Positions 5,416 through 9,889 of a stretch of 9,889 bases of DNA are shown piece after piece. Every line of letters begins with the position of its first letter. Position 1 is the stretch's first letter. The notes beneath the pieces are model-generated. The model was not told the DNA's origin. It was given only the letters and a program-made list of their open reading frames with translations, and did not search any database. Location of the stretch: positions 1-9,889 of the forward strand of contig CANHRW010000059.1 of the NCBI GenBank assembly GCA_947462865.1, read 5' to 3'. The DNA is from Bacteroidota bacterium. GTDB lineage: Bacteria; Bacteroidota; Bacteroidia; UKL13-3. A program made the translations under genes and the position numbers.

Positions 5416-7130
5416 TTGCGCTCATACCTTTTTATTTTTTTATTGGAATGCTCAGTTTAATTTGGGCTCAACCTATCCTATTTATCAGTAGACCAAGTAA
5501 AGCCATTAACCCCCTTTTAGCAATGCTAGTTGGGCTAAGCTTTATGAGCATCTTAGCCATGTTAATGCTATTTGTAGGCCCCATCAATTTAATTAGTCAG
5601 GTATTGTTTTGGCTCAGTAGTGCCGGTATAGCTTGGCTCAGTCGATCAAACTTAAAACATCAATTACACCTATTAATAAAGGTATTTAGCGCTTGGAGCA
5701 AGCCCCAGTTATCAAGTTTCATTTTATTGGCAATCTCCATTTTATACCAATCGGCACAAGCAAGTAAAATTCACGACAATGGTGCCTATTACCAACAAAC
5801 CATTCAATGGATGGAACAATTTGGATTGGTAAAAGGCTTGGCTAATTTGTATCCAGCATTGGGCTTGTATTCAAACTGGCATGCCTTAACCGCCTTGTTA
5901 GATTTGAATCAAATAGGTTTGGGTTCTTATCACCAAATAAACGGGTATTTAATGCTGCTGTTTCTCGCTTGGGCATTGAACGAATATTTTATTCAAAAGC
6001 AATTCATTTATTTAACCTGGATTGCCATTTGTTTGTGCTTGGGATTTTTTTACCTCACAGCCCCATCTGCAGACCTAGCTGTTTTATTGTTATCAGGCAT
6101 ATTGGTTTACTATTTTATTAAAGGAATTGAACCCGAACAAAGTGTCTTTTTTGCGGTATTGGCCTTGGCCATTTTCTTGATCAAACCTCCTGCAATGGTT
6201 AGCATTGCCCTATGCGTGTATTTGGTTTACTTAAATAGAAAAAAATACAGAAACACTATACTCTTGGCCTTGTTTAGCATTGCAATGATTGGTTCATTTT
6301 TTTATAAGAATACCGTCTTAAGCGGATACTTATTTTATCCAAACAACCAACCCGATTGGTTTAGAGTAGAATGGAAAGTGCCTAAAAATTGGAGTGAGGT
6401 CTATACCAAAGGCATTGTGAGTTGGGGAGTATCAGACAAACAGCAAGTCTCAACCTGGAACACAATTAGCAAACAAGAAAAAACTAATAGATTGGTGCTT
6501 TGGTTGAACCGACCTGGGTACAAAGGTTTCATGAATCAACTTTTATTTGCCAATTGGCTTCTAGCAATTATAGGCTTGGTGGTTTTTGCAAGAAGCATCT
6601 GGAAACATCATAAAGCATTGTTATTTTTACTTCTATTTTTAATTACTGCTCACTATTGGGAATGGCTCAAGTTAAGTCAATACCGCTTAATGCTGCCTAC
6701 AGGAATGGGCTTATTGTTACTTTGGCTGTCCGTTTATTCTACATTTGGCAAACCATTATTGCAAAACAAATGGGTTCACCAATTTGTAATGATGGCAACA
6801 ATTGCAATGATTTGGGCCTTAAGCTTTTTTTCATTTCAACTGTTTCAAGAAGGTTCTAGAAACAAGCAAATAACCGCATCTACCGGATTTAACAGCAACT
6901 ATTTGTTGGAACCCTTTCACCAATATGAATACGGACCTATGTCATTTATTCGTATTAACGGAAAGGCATTTTACCATTACCAACAAACCAAATTGAGTTG
7001 GAATTGCGCATTACCTTGTGTGAGTAAAAGCCACCACGACTTTTTGCTCGAGAACTTAGGATATGAGGTTCAAATGTTAGGAGACAATCCAGCTACTGGG
7101 TTTAAACTCGTTCAACAAACCAAACCCTAG
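5412..7130 (+). CDS. LIC_10190-like polytopic membrane protein, possible GT-C-type glycosyltransferase
   Basis: A 572-residue membrane protein with about 12 hydrophobic segments and a soluble C-terminal tail from about residue 480. After the fourth segment there is a loop with KIHDNGAYYQQTIQWMEQFG (119-138) and KGLANLYPALGLYSNWHAL (141-159). Further along are APSADLA (217-223) and LIKPP (256-260). The tail holds a paired-cysteine motif NCALPC (531-536) and ends ATGFKL. This order matches my recollection of the LIC_10190 family of membrane proteins from Leptospira and Bacteroidota, whose function is not known. The acidic residue D122 in the first large loop, together with the many membrane spans, is reminiscent of GT-C glycosyltransferases that use polyprenyl-phosphate sugars, and Wzy-like polymerases are an alternative. 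It is the last gene of the exosortase operon (ATGA overlap). Its stop interlocks with that of dxr. Confidence 0.68.
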   Translation: MIALIPFYFFIGMLSLIWAQPILFISRPSKAINPLLAMLVGLSFMSILAMLMLFVGPINLISQVLFWLSSAGIAWLSRSNLKHQLHLLIKVFSAWSKPQLSSFILLAISILYQSAQASKIHDNGAYYQQTIQWMEQFGLVKGLANLYPALGLYSNWHALTALLDLNQIGLGSYHQINGYLMLLFLAWALNEYFIQKQFIYLTWIAICLCLGFFYLTAPSADLAVLLLSGILVYYFIKGIEPEQSVFFAVLALAIFLIKPPAMVSIALCVYLVYLNRKKYRNTILLALFSIAMIGSFFYKNTVLSGYLFYPNNQPDWFRVEWKVPKNWSEVYTKGIVSWGVSDKQQVSTWNTISKQEKTNRLVLWLNRPGYKGFMNQLLFANWLLAIIGLVVFARSIWKHHKALLFLLLFLITAHYWEWLKLSQYRLMLPTGMGLLLLWLSVYSTFGKPLLQNKWVHQFVMMATIAMIWALSFFSFQLFQEGSRNKQITASTGFNSNYLLEPFHQYEYGPMSFIRINGKAFYHYQQTKLSWNCALPCVSKSHHDFLLENLGYEVQMLGDNPATGFKLVQQTKP

Positions 7131-8287
7131 ACCAACATTGATTTTGCCAGGCTTCTGACTTCTAAGTCTGATTGAATATAATCATCAATACTAGGTTGCT
7201 TCACAAAAGTTGCTTTGTTTAAACAGGCCTCGTTTAACTCAGCTATACCCAAAAAGCTCAATTTATTCTCTAAAAACGCCTGAACTGCAATTTCATTTGC
7301 AGCATTCAAAATACAGGCCGCATTCCCTCCCTTTTCCATGACATGGTATGCCAAGTCTAAATTCTTGAAAGTAGTTTTATCTGGCGCTTCAAAAGTCAAC
7401 TGTTTTAAATCGGCAAATGAAGTTCTTGGCCAGTTGTTTTGTTTGCGCTCAGGGTAATAAAATGCATATTGAATGGGTAATTTCATATCTGGCAAACCCA
7501 TTTGCGCTTTGATACTGCCATCTGTAAATTCAACCATTGAATGGATGATGCTTTGTGGATGTACCACCACATCAATTTGCGACTGATCCAACCCAAACAA
7601 CCATTTGGCCTCAATTACCTCAAAACCTTTGTTCATGAGCGTTGCCGAATCAATGGTAATTTTTGCCCCCATTGTCCAATTGGGGTGCTTCAAGGCTTGT
7701 TCTTTGGTAATTTGGGTCAACTCATGGTATTTTTTACCCCTAAATGGCCCTCCAGAAGCTGTTAAAATAATGCGTTCAATGCTGTCCATTTTTTCACCAG
7801 TCATACATTGGAAAATGGCGGAATGTTCGCTGTCAACAGGCAACATTTCTACCTGGTACTCATTACACAATTGGGTAATTAGTTCACCTGCAACCACCAA
7901 TGTTTCTTTGTTAGCAAGTGCAATGCGTTTTTTGTTTTTAATGGCTGCAATTGTAGGCAGCAAACCACTGTAACCAACCATTGCAGTCAGCACCATATCA
8001 GCAGAAGTAATTCCCATTAAATCGGCAATGGCTTTTTCACCTGCAAAAACTTTTACATCTTCATGAATGAGTGCTTCCTTTACCATTTTGTATTTTGATT
8101 CATCGGCAATGACCACATGATTAGGTTTGAATTCCAAGGCCTGTTGAATGAGCATTTCAGCACTTATATTTGCTGTCAATACTTCTACCTGAAGCTCGTT
8201 TGCATTTTCTCTGACAATATCTAGTGCTTGGGTTCCTATTGAACCTGTACTTCCTAAGATGGCAATTTTTTTCTTGTTCTCTTCCAT
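7127..8287 (-). CDS. dxr: 1-deoxy-D-xylulose-5-phosphate reductoisomerase
   Basis: Cytoplasmic enzyme of the MEP isoprenoid pathway (also called IspC). It rearranges and reduces 1-deoxy-D-xylulose 5-phosphate to 2-C-methyl-D-erythritol 4-phosphate using NADPH and a divalent metal. The NADPH motif GSTGSIG is at residues 12-18 and ANKETLV at 125-131. Metal ligands are D152 and E154 in PVDSEHSAIFQ and E223 in NKGFEVIEA. ASGGPFR (177-183), HPNW (201-204) and HPQSIIHSM (243-251) are the other signature segments. All catalytic residues are present and 386 residues is normal. It starts 9 bases after the stop of the GH3 gene with an A-rich leader (GAAAAACAA), so it is probably cotranscribed with it. 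It converges on the exosortase operon with stop codons sharing CTAG. The product supplies undecaprenyl and quinone precursors; the link to the neighbouring glycan genes is probably only metabolic. Confidence 0.98.
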   Translation of the reverse strand: MEENKKKIAILGSTGSIGTQALDIVRENANELQVEVLTANISAEMLIQQALEFKPNHVVIADESKYKMVKEALIHEDVKVFAGEKAIADLMGITSADMVLTAMVGYSGLLPTIAAIKNKKRIALANKETLVVAGELITQLCNEYQVEMLPVDSEHSAIFQCMTGEKMDSIERIILTASGGPFRGKKYHELTQITKEQALKHPNWTMGAKITIDSATLMNKGFEVIEAKWLFGLDQSQIDVVVHPQSIIHSMVEFTDGSIKAQMGLPDMKLPIQYAFYYPERKQNNWPRTSFADLKQLTFEAPDKTTFKNLDLAYHVMEKGGNAACILNAANEIAVQAFLENKLSFLGIAELNEACLNKATFVKQPSIDDYIQSDLEVRSLAKSMLV

Positions 8288-8296
8288 TTGTTTTTC

Positions 8297-9790
8297 TTAA
8301 TTAACAAGACCCATTGTCTCCAATTGATCTGCTATTTCTCTATTGTTACTTAACCTTGGCACTTTATTTTGACCACCCAATTTGCCATTCATTTTCATGA
8401 GATGGATAAATGCTCCTTTTTTAAGCACATTCAATTTGAGTCTTTGCAAAACTGCACCCTCTATGAGGTCTTTGTAATAGGTGTTTTTATCACACAACAT
8501 TGTATCCACTTCTTCAGCAAATGATGCTGGAACAATTGTATTTTCTGCAAACTCAACATACCATTCATGGTAAGGCAAACCAGCCTCTGGATTCACCTGA
8601 GGAGCAACAGTAAATTCAACCATTTCAAGGTTATACTTATGCGCCACTTGTAATATGGCAAATTCTACTTCTTCGCCTATCACATGCTCTCCAAATGCCG
8701 ATATAAAGTGTTTGAGCCTACCAGTTACTTTTATTTTATACGGATTGAGCGAAACGAATTTAATGGTGTCGCCAATATTGTATCCAAACAAACCCGCATT
8801 GGTGTTCAAAATCAATACGTAATTTTTATTCAATTCTACACCCGCCAATGAAACCCGAGTTGGCTGTTCATTGTAAAATTCATCAACTGGTATAAACTCG
8901 TAAAAAATGCCATTGTTTACCAATAACAATAAACCACTATCATTTTGGTTATTTTGAAAAGCAATAAACCCTTCTGAGGCAGGATAGGTTTCTATGCTGT
9001 CAATTTTTTTTCCAATTGCTTTTTCAATTTTCAAACGGTAAGGTTCAAAATTTACGCCACCGTATACAAATACTGAAAATGAAGGAAAAATCTCAGAAAT
9101 TGATTTACCCGTTTTAGCCATGAGTAAATCAAAATACATTTGAACCCATGGTGGTATGCCACTAATCAAACTCATGGGTTGATGAATAGTTTCAGTGGCG
9201 ATTGCTGCCACTTTCTGCTCCCAATCTTCCAAACAATTGGTTGCATAAGATGGCAATTGATTTGACTTGAGATAAGCTGGTATATGGTGATTAACAATTC
9301 CACTCAACCGACCTGTATGTACCCCATTTTTTTGTTCCAATATTGGACTTCCAGATAAGAAAATTAATTTACCATTCAAGAAACGGGCATTGCCTGTTTC
9401 TGCAATGTAACAGAGCAAAGCATTTCTGGCAGAATGAATATGGTACTTGATAGATTGTTTTGAAATAGGAATGTATTTGACACCAGATGTGGTACCAGAT
9501 GTTTTGGCCCAATACAAGGGCTTGCCTGGCCAAATCACATTTAACTTTCCACCTACTGCTTCATCTATATAGATCTTTAATCCTTCGTAATCTCTTATAG
9601 GAATATGTGCTTTAAACGTTTTATAATCTTGAACCAAATTCATTTTATGGTCCTTACCAAACTGAGTCAACTTTGCTTTGCTCAACAAATCTAGCATCAA
9701 TTGACGTTGAATTTGCAATGCGTTTTGCTGTTCTCTGTTTAGTTGATGCAGCACCCATTTTGCAAGTAATTTGGCTAAAAATGATTTCAT
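8297..9790 (-). CDS. GH3 family protein (ANL-type adenylating enzyme)
   Basis: Member of the GH3 family, named after plant auxin-responsive proteins that adenylate carboxylic acids and join them to amino acids. Residues in order: a P-loop-like ATP motif TSGTTSG (97-103) preceded by YWAK, the motif VYGGVNFEPY (242-251), the adenylate-binding ETYPASEG (267-274), GYNIGDTIKF (336-345) and a hinge-like GRLKHFISAFGEHV (357-370) leading to the small C-terminal domain. These are the ordered motifs of ANL-superfamily adenylation. Length (497) is usual for bacterial members. The predicted chemistry is ATP-dependent acyl-adenylate formation and probably amide formation, but the substrate of bacterial GH3 proteins is not deducible here. 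It starts 7 bases after the stop of the upstream gene with AGG close to the ATG, and dxr follows after 9 bases, so a three-gene operon is likely. Confidence 0.92.
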   Translation of the reverse strand: MKSFLAKLLAKWVLHQLNREQQNALQIQRQLMLDLLSKAKLTQFGKDHKMNLVQDYKTFKAHIPIRDYEGLKIYIDEAVGGKLNVIWPGKPLYWAKTSGTTSGVKYIPISKQSIKYHIHSARNALLCYIAETGNARFLNGKLIFLSGSPILEQKNGVHTGRLSGIVNHHIPAYLKSNQLPSYATNCLEDWEQKVAAIATETIHQPMSLISGIPPWVQMYFDLLMAKTGKSISEIFPSFSVFVYGGVNFEPYRLKIEKAIGKKIDSIETYPASEGFIAFQNNQNDSGLLLLVNNGIFYEFIPVDEFYNEQPTRVSLAGVELNKNYVLILNTNAGLFGYNIGDTIKFVSLNPYKIKVTGRLKHFISAFGEHVIGEEVEFAILQVAHKYNLEMVEFTVAPQVNPEAGLPYHEWYVEFAENTIVPASFAEEVDTMLCDKNTYYKDLIEGAVLQRLKLNVLKKGAFIHLMKMNGKLGGQNKVPRLSNNREIADQLETMGLVN

Positions 9791-9797
9791 GTTACCT

Positions 9798-9889
9798 TTA
9801 AAAAGGGTTCAGTTGTCGGGTGCTTGGATAGCTCACATCAAATGAAAAATCTAACTTCATTGTTTCATTGGGTTTTAAATTGAGCTGCC
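9798..9889 (-). CDS. C-terminus of a DUF4139-like protein, 5' part beyond window
   Basis: An open frame enters from the right edge and ends with TAA at 9798-9800, giving 29 visible residues. They include LNLKPNETMKLDF followed by SFDVSYPSTRQLNPF. A beta-strand-like LKPxExxxLxFxFxVxYP ending close to the C-terminus is how DUF4139 proteins (often annotated as mucoidy inhibitor MuiA family) finish, which is why I suggest that family. The frame lies just upstream of the GH3 gene (7-base gap), and no other frame here reads through. With so few residues the family assignment is tentative, but a real coding end is likely because the spacing to the next gene is typical of an operon. Confidence 0.55.
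   Translation of the reverse strand, partial: QLNLKPNETMKLDFSFDVSYPSTRQLNPF

Noticed and set aside
7541..7973. Plus-strand frames of 74 and 122 codons
   Set aside because: Antisense to dxr, where the metal-binding and NADPH motifs lie on the minus strand.

Overview
The window looks like chromosomal DNA from an AT-rich member of the Bacteroidota, probably of the flavobacterial or related aquatic type. The reasons are an XrtF-like exosortase with its small companion membrane protein, a GH3-family adenylating enzyme beside dxr, A-rich leaders instead of clear Shine-Dalgarno sites, and nucleotide-sugar genes of a type common in that phylum. I saw no tRNA, rRNA, CRISPR array, insertion sequence or transposase gene.

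Layout. (1) Positions 1-4237, minus strand: a compact nucleotide-sugar operon transcribed leftwards. In transcription order it encodes a LegB-type NAD-dependent 4,6-dehydratase, a LegC-type PLP aminotransferase, a PtmE-like sugar-1-phosphate nucleotidyltransferase with an N-terminal CBS pair, and a second, VioA-like DegT/DnrJ/EryC1/StrS aminotransferase that runs off the left edge. The genes overlap or are a few bases apart. The first three resemble the early steps of GDP-sugar-based legionaminic acid synthesis. The fourth suggests a second amino-sugar branch. (2) Positions 4238-4499: an AT-rich divergent intergenic region with two palindromes. (3) Positions 4500-7130, plus strand: three overlapping membrane-protein genes, namely an XrtF-like exosortase, its associated small membrane protein, and a polytopic protein resembling the LIC_10190 family with features that could fit a GT-C-type glycosyltransferase. 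(4) Positions 7127-9889, minus strand: dxr (isoprenoid MEP pathway), a GH3-family protein, and the last 29 codons of an upstream gene that looks like the C-terminus of a DUF4139 protein. These three are closely spaced and probably co-transcribed.

How it fits together. The left half makes activated 4-amino-4,6-dideoxy sugars for surface glycans. The divergent exosortase module is predicted to process or anchor exported proteins in the inner membrane, and its third member may act on a lipid-linked glycan or lipid substrate. Placing the two modules on either side of one regulatory region suggests a surface-decoration locus, but this is inference because no exosortase substrate is visible here. 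The dxr/GH3 block looks like ordinary core genome. It meets the exosortase operon tail to tail, with the two stop codons sharing one CTAG.
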